Source: Chloroflexota bacterium (GTDB lineage: Bacteria > Chloroflexota > Limnocylindria > Limnocylindrales > CSP1-4). Taken from it: DNA of 44,709 nt. The notes beneath the pieces are model-generated. The model was not told the DNA's origin. It ran no database searches and saw only the letters and a list, made by a program, of their open reading frames with translations. Shown here piece by piece: positions 1-7,451 of this stretch. Both the position numbers and the translations under genes were made by a program. How positions within the stretch are numbered: position 1 is the stretch's first letter; every line of letters begins with the position of its first letter. Where the stretch lies: assembly GCA_021789355.1 (NCBI GenBank), contig JAJYJR010000002.1, forward strand, positions 1-44,709, given 5' to 3'.

Positions 1-206
1 GCCGCGTTGACCGAGCTTCGGCAGCTGGCTGTCGGGCCGCCTCGTTCGGCCGCGCCTGACCGCGGAGGAGGCGGTCGGCGGCCCCGGTCAACAGGCCTAC
101 CTATCCCGTCGCTGGATTTTCGCGCCTCGTCAGCCCTTGACGCCAGCGTGGTCCCGCCCACATATGCGGGGTCAGCCACACCGGCTGTCGGCCAAGGCCC
201 GGCCAC
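1..206. other. Left edge, no assigned gene
   Basis: No convincing gene is visible in these first bases. All frames here read as low-complexity arginine/proline-rich translations typical of noncoding high-GC DNA or of the tail of a gene lying mostly outside the window. One frame closes with a TGA after about 20 codons and could be the end of an upstream gene, but there is nothing recognisable in it. Confidence 0.3.
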
Positions 207-1016
207 ATGGGCCGGAGAACCGACGTCGTGGCTACGCACACCGGAGCCGACCGCCGACTCCCGGCTCGACTCGTCGAGGAGGTGCGCGCATCTCTTCAGG
301 CACATCCGGAGGGTCACCGATCATGGGAGCTGGACCGGTACCGGAGTCAGCACCATCATCCCCTCGCCCACGAGAGGATCGCCGCGGGCACCGACTCGGC
401 TCGCGCCTTCTCGTACGCCGACCTCGAGGTGCGGCGCCGCGCGGCGCTGGAAGTGCCGCCCCTCGAGCGGTTCGCCGCCGCGGATCCGGCCATCGTCGAG
501 CAAGTCGCGCGGCGGGAGCTTGCCCGGGTCCGTGCGCAACTCCGGGGCACCGCACGCGAGCGGCGCTCCGCCCTCGGCGATCTTCGGCGCTGGGGCGTGC
601 TGACCGGCACGATCAAGGCTGCCGAGGCGCGACACCGTGAGCGCGTCCAGCGGAAGGCGGAGTCGCTCGACATGGAGGCCGAGCAGCGCTGGATCATCCG
701 GGACGTGGTCCCCCGCTGGGGTTGGCCGCACGACCAGCGCGTGGCGCCCGGGCTCCACGGCCTGGTGGAGACCAACCGCAACGGCGCCATCCACATCTGG
801 ACCCTCGTCGCCGATCGTCCCCTCAGGGGCGCGGGAGGCCGGTTCCTCGACAGCCTGCCCCGCGATCGCCGGGTGCGCGTCTTTGGCGTCGAGCGCGGCA
901 GCCTGTCCGAAGCCATGCTCCTGCGGCGCGGCTTCGAGCGCTCACGGCTCGCCTGGCACGGACTCCGCCAGGGCGAGCGGGTCCAGACGCCGGCTTGGTC
1001 GTGGATGTACCGCTGA
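207..1016 (+). CDS. Unrecognised 269-residue protein
   Basis: I do not recognise this protein. The frame is long, uses G/C-ending codons like the real genes nearby, and gives a plausible charged soluble protein: an arginine/glutamate-rich helical middle (about residues 65-165) followed by a more mixed C-terminal part with hydrophobic strands and the stretch MLLRRGFERSRL. That stretch faintly resembles the end of a GNAT acetyltransferase fold, but the acetyl-CoA-binding motif is not visible, so this is only a suggestion. There is no good ribosome binding site before the ATG, so the start is uncertain and could be further in. It is separated from lpd by 270 bases and probably is not part of that operon. 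Confidence 0.5.
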   Translation: MGRRTDVVATHTGADRRLPARLVEEVRASLQAHPEGHRSWELDRYRSQHHHPLAHERIAAGTDSARAFSYADLEVRRRAALEVPPLERFAAADPAIVEQVARRELARVRAQLRGTARERRSALGDLRRWGVLTGTIKAAEARHRERVQRKAESLDMEAEQRWIIRDVVPRWGWPHDQRVAPGLHGLVETNRNGAIHIWTLVADRPLRGAGGRFLDSLPRDRRVRVFGVERGSLSEAMLLRRGFERSRLAWHGLRQGERVQTPAWSWMYR

Positions 1017-1137
1017 TGGCGCCAGCCGAGCCCGCTGAAGCGAAGTCCGGTAGGTCGGGCTGCAGGGGCCGGCGCTGGTGCGCAGGGCGTGCTGCGGGAC
1101 GTCCTGCCCTCAGGATTGTGACTCTCGGCACCTTCGA

Positions 1138-1154
1138 CATCACATCTGGTGATG
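1138..1154 (+). promoter_or_regulatory. Small dyad in the 270-base gap before lpd
   Basis: The arms CATCAC and GTGATG flank ATCTG and form a perfect 6-base inverted repeat. It lies in a locally AT-richer stretch (about 1110-1180) about 130 bases before the lpd start codon, where a promoter for the lpd operon would be expected. I could not identify confident -35 and -10 boxes. It may be an operator for one of the ArsR proteins or chance. Nothing else was seen between 1017 and 1286. Confidence 0.25.
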
Positions 1155-1286
1155 AGATGTTCAGCACGTGCATATGCTCTGTCCGGGCAAGAGCGCGGCC
1201 GGGTCGGCGCCGGCGAACGGTCAGGCGATTGGCCGTCGTGATCGAGGCGCCAGCGCTGCTCGGCAAGCCCAACGACGCCGGCTGCG

Positions 1287-2693
1287 ATGACCGAGCAGTT
1301 TGACGTGGCCGTCCTCGGTGGCGGCCCCGGTGGCTATGTGGCCGCGCTTCGCGCGGCGCAGCTCGGGGCGCGGACCGTGCTGATCGAGAGAGCGCGAGTG
1401 GGGGGCACCTGCCTCAACATCGGTTGCATCCCCACCAAGGCGCTGACCACTTCGACAGAGCTGCTGCTGAAGGCGCGGCGGGCGCACGAGTTTGGTGTCG
1501 CCATCTCTGCCGCGGTGCCCGACCTGCCCGCCCTCATGGCGTACAAGCAGGGTGCGGTCGATGGGCTGGTCGGCGGAGTCGAGTACCTGTTGAGCCGGGC
1601 GGGTGTCACCCTGCTGCATGGCACCGGTCGCCTGTCGGCGCCGACCACCGTCCAGGTGCAGGGCGAGACGGGCGATGCGATCACAGTGGCGGCGCGCCAG
1701 GTGATCCTCGCGCCGGGGTCCATCACCGCTCGGCCACCGATTCCCGGCCTCGACCTGTCGGGCGTGACCACCAGCACGGAGGCCCTCGACATCTCGGACG
1801 TACCCGCCCACCTGGTGGTGGTCGGTGGAGGTGTCATCGGCCTGGAATTCGCGTGCATCTACGAAGCCCTCGGCAGCCGGGTGACGATCCTGGAGATGAT
1901 GCCGACCCTCCTGCCCGGGGGGACCGATGAGGCGTTGGCCCAGCGGCTGGCACTCCTGCTCCGCCGGCGCGGGATGAGCGTCATCACCGGTGTGCAGGTG
2001 GAGGAGATCGGGTCGTCCGGCAGCGGCCTCGCTGCGACGTACCGCGAGGCGAAGGGGGTCCTGTCGCGAGTCGAGGGTGATCGCATCCTGGCAGCCATGG
2101 GGCGTTGGCCGAACACGGAAAGTCTTGGCCTGGCCGAAGTCGGCGTGAAGATGAGCGGACGGGCGATCGCCGTGGACGAGCACCTGGCCACCAGTGTTCC
2201 CAACGTGTGGGCCATCGGCGATGCGGTCGGGGGCATGATGCTGGCGCACAAGGCGATGGTCGATGGGCGCGTGGCCGCCGAGAACGCGTGCGGCGGCAGC
2301 CGTACGGTGGACTACCGTTCGGTCCCGAACGTCGTCTTCACGCGTCCCGAGGTCGCCAGCGTCGGCCTGACCGAGGCGCAGGCGCGCCACCGGGGAGCCG
2401 ACGTCAAGGTCTCCCAGTTCCCGTTCTCCGCCAATTCCCGTGCGCGCCTTCTGGGCGAGACGGACGGACTGGTGAAACTCGTGTGCGACGCAGGGAGCGG
2501 TGCGGTACTGGGGGTCCATCTCCTGGGACCGCACGTCACCGACCTGATCGCCGAGGGTGCCCTGGCCGTCCAGGTCGGAGCGACGGCCGATGACCTGGCC
2601 TGGACGACGCATGCCCATCCGACGCTGCCGGAGGCCATGCTGGAGGCGGCGCTCGGCTTCCGCGATGCAGCACTGCACTTCGTAACTCGCTGA
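1287..2693 (+). CDS. lpdA: Dihydrolipoyl dehydrogenase
   Basis: FAD-dependent enzyme of the pyridine nucleotide-disulfide oxidoreductase family that reoxidises dihydrolipoyl groups using NAD+ (or runs in reverse). The 468-residue length is normal. Visible are the N-terminal FAD motif (GGGPGGY, residues 11-17), the redox disulfide in GGTCLNIGCIPTKAL, the NAD-binding motif VVVGGGVIGLEFA in the middle, the AIGDAVGG FAD motif, and the C-terminal HAHPTLPEA catalytic His-Glu region. No E1 or E2 of a 2-oxoacid dehydrogenase and no glycine cleavage T or P protein is nearby; instead the next gene, 10 bases on, is a lipoyl-carrier protein. This suggests that LpdA serves that carrier in a dedicated small system. 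The start ATG has no strong Shine-Dalgarno sequence. Identity as a dihydrolipoyl dehydrogenase is secure; the partner is inferred. Confidence 0.93.
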   Translation: MTEQFDVAVLGGGPGGYVAALRAAQLGARTVLIERARVGGTCLNIGCIPTKALTTSTELLLKARRAHEFGVAISAAVPDLPALMAYKQGAVDGLVGGVEYLLSRAGVTLLHGTGRLSAPTTVQVQGETGDAITVAARQVILAPGSITARPPIPGLDLSGVTTSTEALDISDVPAHLVVVGGGVIGLEFACIYEALGSRVTILEMMPTLLPGGTDEALAQRLALLLRRRGMSVITGVQVEEIGSSGSGLAATYREAKGVLSRVEGDRILAAMGRWPNTESLGLAEVGVKMSGRAIAVDEHLATSVPNVWAIGDAVGGMMLAHKAMVDGRVAAENACGGSRTVDYRSVPNVVFTRPEVASVGLTEAQARHRGADVKVSQFPFSANSRARLLGETDGLVKLVCDAGSGAVLGVHLLGPHVTDLIAEGALAVQVGATADDLAWTTHAHPTLPEAMLEAALGFRDAALHFVTR

Positions 2694-2703
2694 GGACGGC
2701 CCC

Positions 2704-3153
2704 ATGCCCAGGTACCTGGAAACCACCGTCGACAAGTTCATCTTCAGGGTGGCGACCGATCGCTACTACAGTGCCGAGGGCGTCTGGGCCCTGGCGGACG
2801 GGGGGCGGATCCGCGTCGGGATGACCGACTTCCTGCAGCAGTTCAGCGGCGATGTCGCATTCGCCGAGGTCACATCGGAGGGCACGGCGCTTGCGACCGG
2901 CGACGAGGTCGCGGTGATCGAGACGATCAAGACCAACGTGAGCCTGCCCTCTCCCGTCGGGGGGACCATCGCTGAGGTGAACCCGGCGATGGAGCTATCC
3001 CCCGAGGTCATCAACCAGGATCCGTACGGGGAGGGATGGCTCGCTGTCATCGAAGCCCGTGACTGGCCAAACGATCGCGCTGCGCTCCTCGACCCGCAGG
3101 CCTACTTCGAGCTGATGAAGGGCCAGGCCGAGGCGGAAGCGAAGAAGCGATGA
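2704..3153 (+). CDS. GcvH-like lipoyl-carrier protein
   Basis: A 149-residue biotinyl/lipoyl-fold protein related to glycine cleavage H protein. The lipoylation site is clear: Lys76 in ETIKTNVSLPSPVGG, preceded by the VGMTDF strand and followed by the typical INQDPYGEGWL segment of H proteins. It is a little longer than ordinary GcvH, ending in a charged Glu/Ala/Lys tail. The glycine cleavage partners GcvT and GcvP are missing here, and the gene sits between lpdA and two DGC-type cysteine proteins, overlapping the first by four bases. Similar stand-alone lipoyl carriers are known from sulfur oxidation (LbpA with sHdr) and from GcvH-L operons with sirtuins and macrodomains, but those partner genes are absent too. 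A role as a dithiol carrier for sulfur or metalloid chemistry is an inference from context. Confidence 0.88.
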   Translation: MPRYLETTVDKFIFRVATDRYYSAEGVWALADGGRIRVGMTDFLQQFSGDVAFAEVTSEGTALATGDEVAVIETIKTNVSLPSPVGGTIAEVNPAMELSPEVINQDPYGEGWLAVIEARDWPNDRAALLDPQAYFELMKGQAEAEAKKR

Positions 3154-3578
3154 GCTCCGGCGAGCGGACCGTGATGATCGTGCCGTGCAGCGGCATTGGC
3201 AAGTCGTACGGCACGGTCAGCCGCGAGGCCGCCTACGAGGTCACGGAGGATCGGCGGCCGCAGTCGACGCAGCTGGTGGCGTTGTCGCTCCTCGTGCTCG
3301 GTGACGAGGGAGCCCGGGCTGCCGTCGAGGCTCATCCGACGGTGACGATCGATGGGTGCAAGCTCGGCTGCGCCGCCAAGATGGTGCGGGAGAGCGGCGG
3401 GCTTGTCGCCCAGGGCTTCGCGGTGCTCGACGTGTATCGGCGCCACCGGGAGTTGAAACCACAGGGCATCGCCGAGCTGAACGAGGGCGGACAGCAGCTT
3501 GCGCATGCGCTGGCCGAGGAGATCACCGCCGCCGTCGACGAGTTGATCTCACAGGACGAGGCACGTCACCATGCCTGA
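3150..3578 (+). CDS. DGC-type putative zinc-binding protein (first copy)
   Basis: A 142-residue protein of the family named for its conserved Asp-Gly-Cys. The pattern VPCSGIGKSYGTVSREAAYEV near the N terminus (Cys13) and IDGCKLGCAAKM (Cys70 and Cys74) match the family's two cysteine sites, which are annotated as putative zinc binding. The biochemical function of this family is not established. The gene overlaps the lipoyl-carrier stop codon by four bases and the next DGC gene by eight bases, so the three are almost certainly translated together. Its partnership with a lipoyl carrier suggests a sulfur- or thiol-handling step, but this is inference. Confidence 0.75.
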   Translation: MSSGERTVMIVPCSGIGKSYGTVSREAAYEVTEDRRPQSTQLVALSLLVLGDEGARAAVEAHPTVTIDGCKLGCAAKMVRESGGLVAQGFAVLDVYRRHRELKPQGIAELNEGGQQLAHALAEEITAAVDELISQDEARHHA

Positions 3579-4305
3579 TCTGCCGCAGAGGAAAGTCGGG
3601 ATCGTCGCCTGCTCGGGCGAGGAGCTGGCCGAGGGGACGGTGACCCGCCTGGCCGCGCTCAGGGTCCTGGAGCACCTGCGCCCTGAGGACACGGTCACCA
3701 TCTGTCTGCCGCTCTTCCTGGCCGGAGGAGCAGGCGACCGGGCGTTCGCGCGCTTCTATCCGACCATCGCGGTGGACGGCTGCGACAAGCGGTGCGCCGC
3801 GCGCGCGACCGAGCTCTACTCGGGCAAGCCCGCCGCGAGTGTCATCGTGAGCGATCTCGTCCGCGAGCTCGGACTGGGCCGGCCCGCGAACGCGCGGCGA
3901 CTGGATGCGAACGGCCAGCAGGCGGTCGAGGTGACGGCCGATCACGTTGCCGGCCTGGTCGACCAACTGCTCGGCGGGCAATGGAGTCGGCGCAGCGGGT
4001 CTTTCGTGGAGCCGGAGCCAACGCCGCCGTCCGAGGATGCGATCCAGGCTACGTGCGCTTGCGGGTCCGGCATCCCGATACAGAAGGTAGATGTTGACGG
4101 CCAGCAGGTCGCCCTGGCCGCTCTGCCGTTGATCTTCGAGCAGTTCCGTGCCGCCGGCAAGGCGCCCGCCGCCGAGGTCACGAGGGAGCTGCTGGAGACC
4201 GTGAAGATCTACAACGACGTGCCGGCCGGGACCGACCCGGAGTACACGGTGGCGCTGGCGCGTGAATACGCCGCTTTCTGGCGCCAGGAAGAGGCCCGAG
4301 CATGA
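3571..4305 (+). CDS. DGC-type protein with extra C-terminal cysteine domain (second copy)
   Basis: A 244-residue protein whose first 135 residues are a second DGC domain: VACSGEELAEGTVTRLAA (Cys14), CLPLFLAGG (Cys45) and VDGCDKRCAAR (Cys71, Cys75). A short proline/glutamate linker leads to a separate C-terminal domain, about residues 158-244, which begins with TCACGSGIPIQKV (Cys162, Cys164) and continues as an amphipathic helical segment with VKIYNDVP. I do not recognise this second domain; the CxC pair could bind metal or carry sulfur. The gene overlaps the OsmC start by four bases. Duplication of the DGC domain in one operon, one short and one extended, suggests a heteromeric complex, which is an inference. 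Confidence 0.7.
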   Translation: MPDLPQRKVGIVACSGEELAEGTVTRLAALRVLEHLRPEDTVTICLPLFLAGGAGDRAFARFYPTIAVDGCDKRCAARATELYSGKPAASVIVSDLVRELGLGRPANARRLDANGQQAVEVTADHVAGLVDQLLGGQWSRRSGSFVEPEPTPPSEDAIQATCACGSGIPIQKVDVDGQQVALAALPLIFEQFRAAGKAPAAEVTRELLETVKIYNDVPAGTDPEYTVALAREYAAFWRQEEARA

Positions 4306-4754
4306 GCCGCACGGCGACGTATCACGCGACCGTCTCGTGGACCGGCGAGCACTGGGGGCACATCGCGCTGGGCAACGGCCCGGAGATGGCCTTCTCCGCT
4401 CCACCGGATGCCCAGGGACATCCCGGCGTGCTGACTCCCGAGGACGCGTTCGTCGCGGCCGCGAACACCTGCATCATGATGATGTTCATCTGGGCGACTG
4501 AGCGGTTCCGGCTCAATCTGCAGTCTTATGACTGTCGGGCTGAGGGAACCAAACTGATCGAGCTCGACCGGACGGAGACGTTCACGCATCTCCGTCTGTG
4601 GCCGCATATCCGGATCAGTGCGGGGGCCGAGCGACCGGCAGTGGTCGAGGCCCGCACACGGCGGGCCCTGCAATCCGCTCAGAAGTACAGCCTGGTCGCC
4701 AACTCCGTGAGGTCCGAGATCGTGGTCGAGCCAACGATCGAGCTCACCCCTTGA
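4302..4754 (+). CDS. OsmC-family protein lacking the second cysteine
   Basis: A 150-residue OsmC/Ohr-fold protein. The family reduces organic hydroperoxides with two cysteines, and some members interact with lipoyl-containing partners, which is notable here because a lipoyl carrier and LpdA sit upstream in the same operon. The first cysteine is present (Cys57 in AANTCIMMMF). The region where the second cysteine usually lies reads AQKYSLVANS, with Ser130 in its place. The rest, including VLTPEDAFVAA and the YDCRAEG strand, fits the family. A normal peroxidase mechanism is therefore doubtful; a binding or thiol-transfer role is possible. ATGA overlap with the preceding gene shows it belongs to the operon. 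Confidence 0.82.
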   Translation: MSRTATYHATVSWTGEHWGHIALGNGPEMAFSAPPDAQGHPGVLTPEDAFVAAANTCIMMMFIWATERFRLNLQSYDCRAEGTKLIELDRTETFTHLRLWPHIRISAGAERPAVVEARTRRALQSAQKYSLVANSVRSEIVVEPTIELTP

Positions 4755-4826
4755 TGCAGCGCCTGGATCCGCCTGTCATGACCACCGCCCGTGCATCAAC
4801 GGACGAAGTACCAGGGGAGACGTCCC

Positions 4827-5156
4827 ATGCCGATTGAGCTGCCGGTCCTCGAGGACCTTCGTATGAACCTCGTGGCCCCGGACGTGGGTGATGCGGTGGC
4901 CGCTGCCGCGCTCCCGGACGACCCGATCCGAGCGAGCATCGTGCGGATGCTCCGCGACGGGCCGGTGTGTGTCTGCGAGATGGCGGCCGCGGTCGGCGCC
5001 CGAGAGAACAACGTCAGCAACCACCTCTCGCGCCTCCGCGACGCGGGCCTTGTGCGCACGACTCGCTACGCGGCTGACACTCGGCGGGTCTACTACGAGC
5101 GCGATGACGAGGCGTGCAGGCGAGCGCTCGAGGCGCTCGGGGCGATCCTGGGATGA
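4827..5156 (+). CDS. ArsR/SmtB-family regulator, CxC type (copy 1)
   Basis: A 109-residue winged-helix repressor. The recognition-helix region [16 protein letters not shown] and the wing [11 protein letters not shown] are clear, and the metalloid-binding pair lies in [11 protein letters not shown] (Cys48, Cys50), the position used by As(III)-sensing ArsR proteins. The N terminus has a short extension, PVLEDLRMN, shared almost word for word with the ArsR at 36948, and the HTH is nearly identical to that at 15880. It is followed 25 bases later by a mini-thioredoxin, the same pairing as in the other two copies. It probably represses this operon and releases it in the presence of a trivalent metalloid or related thiophilic ion. 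Confidence 0.9.
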   Translation: MPIELPVLEDLRMNLVAPDVGDAVAAAALPDDPIRASIVRMLRDGPVCVCEMAAAVGARENNVSNHLSRLRDAGLVRTTRYAADTRRVYYERDDEACRRALEALGAILG

Positions 5157-5181
5157 CGACGTTGCGCAGAAGGAGATCTCC

Positions 5182-5421
5182 ATGAAGACGATCGAGGTCC
5201 TGGGACCCGGCTGCATCAACTGCATTACGCTGGAGAGGAATGCCCGTCAGGCGGTCGCGATGGCCGGCATCGAAGCAGAGGTCATCAAGGTCACGGACTA
5301 CAGACTGTTCGCCAGCTACGGCATCCTGAGGACGCCCGGGCTGGTCATTGACGGCAAGGTCGTCAGCGCGGGCCGCATCCCCTCGCCTGGTGACATCGCC
5401 GTCTGGTTGAGTGAGGACTGA
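5182..5421 (+). CDS. Mini-thioredoxin (redox-active disulfide protein family), copy 1
   Basis: A 79-residue thioredoxin-fold protein of the small archaeal/bacterial type (like MTH895 and TM0996). It begins with the strand [11 protein letters not shown], where the CxxC redox pair is Cys-Ile-Asn-Cys, and contains the cis-proline region [12 protein letters not shown] that shapes the active site. A strong AGGAG ribosome binding site precedes the ATG. Paired with an ArsR three times in this window, it likely supplies reducing equivalents to, or carries a ligand for, the system that the ArsR controls. The electron donor is not identified in the window. Confidence 0.88.
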   Translation: MKTIEVLGPGCINCITLERNARQAVAMAGIEAEVIKVTDYRLFASYGILRTPGLVIDGKVVSAGRIPSPGDIAVWLSED

Positions 5422-5429
5422 TCGCGCTC

Positions 5430-5737
5430 ATGCTGGACGACGATGCCGACGTTCGGCTCCTCAAGGGCCTGGCCGATCCCGGCCGGCTGGCGATCGTGCG
5501 TCGTCTGAGCGACACAGGAGCGGTTGCGGCCAGCGATCTCGCCACGTGCTGCGACGCCGAGCAGCCGACGCTTCACACCACCTGCGCGTGCTCCGTGAGA
5601 CGGGGTGGGTGCGCAGCGTTCGCCGCAGGACGCGGCGGTTCTATTCCCTCGAGCCGGGCGCGGTGCCGCGGCTCGGCCGGATCCAGCGGGAGATTGGCCG
5701 CGCCGCCAGCGAACACGGGCTTCACGTCGTCCGCTGA
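5430..5737 (+). pseudogene. ArsR-family regulator split by a one-base frameshift
   Basis: Two reading frames together make one ArsR-family protein. The first, from ATG 5430, reads LLKGLADPGRLAIVRRLSD through DAEQPTL. The match then jumps to another frame at about 5570-5575 and continues as SHHLRVLRETGWVRSVRRRTRRFYSLEPGAV to a stop at 5737. One base is missing between CTT and CACACC; restoring it would give the normal TLSHHLRVL. The intact protein would closely resemble the ArsR at 33216. In the unshifted frame the ORF runs on without a stop into mmsA, producing an artificial fusion. Either a sequencing error or a genuine inactivation explains this. Confidence 0.8.
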
Positions 5738-5819
5738 CCGGTCACCGGGCGACTGCGGCCAAACAGCCCGGAGCGCGGCAAGGTCGACCAGCACGCGTCC
5801 CAGAAGAGGGGAGCCTCAC

Positions 5820-7370
5820 ATGGTGAGCACGATACCGACCCGGTCTGAGGAGCAGGCGTCTGCCGCCGGTGGCCTGCCCATCCTGAGCCACTGGATCGAC
5901 GGCCACCCCGTCGAGGTCCTGCCCGAGCAAACCGGGCCGGTCTTCGATCCGGCGACCGGCCAGGTCGTCGCCCGCGTGCCACGGGGCGGCGCGCAGGACG
6001 TGGACGCCGCGGTTGCGGCGGCGAAGGCCGCTTTCCCGGCGTGGCGTGACATGCCACTCATCGCCCGCAGCCAGGTCTTCTTCGCCTTTCGCGAGCTTGT
6101 GTGGCGCCATCGCGAGGAGATGGCGCGGCTGATCACCCGCGACCACGGCAAGACCTATCCCGACGCCCTCGGCGAGGTGCTCCGCGGCCTCGAAACGATC
6201 GAGTACGGCTGCGGCCTGCCGAGTGTGCTGGCGGGCATGAACACGCCGAACGTCGCGACCAACGTCGACGCCCTCACCCTTCGCCAGCCGCTCGGCGTCA
6301 CGGTGGGGATCACGCCCTTCAACTTCCCGGCGATGGTCCCCATGTGGATCTACCCGATCGCGCTCATGACCGGCAACACGTTCATCCTCAAGCCGTCCTC
6401 GCACACCCCAGGGGCGACGCAGCTGCAGGCGGAACTGTGGACCGAAGCGGGCCTACCCGACGGCGTCTTCAACGTCGTCTACGGCGGCCGCGAGGCGGTG
6501 ACCGCGCTCGTCGAGCACCCCGACGTCGCGGCGATCCAGTTCGTTGGCTCGACCGCGGTCGGTCGGTACGTCCACGAGACCGGGACGAAGCGCGGCAAGC
6601 GGGTCGCCGCCTACACGAGCGCGAAGAACATGATGCTCGTGTTGCCCGACGCCGACATAGAGCTGACGGCCGACGCCGCGGTCGCCTCCGGCTACGGCTC
6701 AGCCGGCGAGCGATGCATGGCCCAGACCCTCGTGATCGCGGTCGGTGATGTCGGCGACCGGCTGTTACAGCTCATGCTCGAGCGGATCGCGAACCTCAAG
6801 GTTGGCCCGGGCCTCGAGCCCGGCGTCGACATGGGCCCCATCTACTCGGCCGAGCACCGCACCTCGGTCATCGGCTGGATCGACCGCGGGGTGGCCGGAG
6901 GCGCCGAACTCGTCGTCGATGGCCGGCCGTTCGTCCATCCCACCAGTCCGGACGGGTTCTTCCTGGGCGTCTCGCTGTTCGATCGCGTCACGCCCGACAT
7001 GGACATCTATCGCGAGGAGATCTTCGGACCTGTCCTCGGCATCGTTCGGGTCTCGACGTACGACGAGGCGCTCGCGCTGATCAACGGCCACCAGTACGCC
7101 AACGGGACGGCGATCTTCACGACCGACGGCGGCGCCGCGCGGCGGTTCCAGCTCGAGGTCGACGTGCCGATGATCGGGGTCAACGTCCCGATTCCCGTGC
7201 CGGCGGGCTACCTCAGCTTCGGGGGCGCGAAAGGCTCGGCCCTGGCTGATCTCCAGATGCGGGGCGAGGACAGCGTCCGCTTCTTCACAAAGCAGAAGGA
7301 GGTCACGGTTCGCTGGCCCGAGCCGGGCCGGCGCCCGGCCCTCAGCCTCGTCTTTCCCGGCAATCGCTGA
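5820..7370 (+). CDS. mmsA: Methylmalonate-semialdehyde dehydrogenase (acylating)
   Basis: A 516-residue aldehyde dehydrogenase superfamily enzyme that converts methylmalonate semialdehyde plus CoA and NAD+ to propionyl-CoA, in valine and inositol breakdown. Signature features are the N-terminal ISHWIDG-like segment (LSHWIDGHPV), GVTVGITPFNFPAMVPMWIYPIA in the cofactor-binding region, and the catalytic Cys299 in AGERCMAQT, with the family's characteristic EIFGPVLGIVRV and the C-terminal GGAKGSALADLQMRGEDSVRFFTKQK segment. The start chosen is the ATG at 5820, because everything upstream in the same frame belongs to the frameshifted arsR. Its metabolic role does not obviously match the metalloid/sulfur theme. 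A CoA-acylating aldehyde dehydrogenase of another specificity is possible. Confidence 0.9.
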   Translation: MVSTIPTRSEEQASAAGGLPILSHWIDGHPVEVLPEQTGPVFDPATGQVVARVPRGGAQDVDAAVAAAKAAFPAWRDMPLIARSQVFFAFRELVWRHREEMARLITRDHGKTYPDALGEVLRGLETIEYGCGLPSVLAGMNTPNVATNVDALTLRQPLGVTVGITPFNFPAMVPMWIYPIALMTGNTFILKPSSHTPGATQLQAELWTEAGLPDGVFNVVYGGREAVTALVEHPDVAAIQFVGSTAVGRYVHETGTKRGKRVAAYTSAKNMMLVLPDADIELTADAAVASGYGSAGERCMAQTLVIAVGDVGDRLLQLMLERIANLKVGPGLEPGVDMGPIYSAEHRTSVIGWIDRGVAGGAELVVDGRPFVHPTSPDGFFLGVSLFDRVTPDMDIYREEIFGPVLGIVRVSTYDEALALINGHQYANGTAIFTTDGGAARRFQLEVDVPMIGVNVPIPVPAGYLSFGGAKGSALADLQMRGEDSVRFFTKQKEVTVRWPEPGRRPALSLVFPGNR

Positions 7371-7451
7371 ACCCGACGACACGACCCGCGGCGCCTTGGG
7401 GCCGCCGCTCATGCGCTCGACTGGGTCCGGTCCCGGCCTCCGAGCGAGGTT

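Noticed and set aside
2704..3153. Glycine cleavage system
   Set aside because: No gcvT, gcvP or lipoate ligase gene is present nearby, so the H-like protein is not assigned to glycine cleavage.
5430..7370. A single 646-codon protein joining ArsR and aldehyde dehydrogenase
   Set aside because: The junction is explained by a one-base deletion in arsR; the middle is arginine/serine-rich noise and mmsA has its own ATG at 5820.
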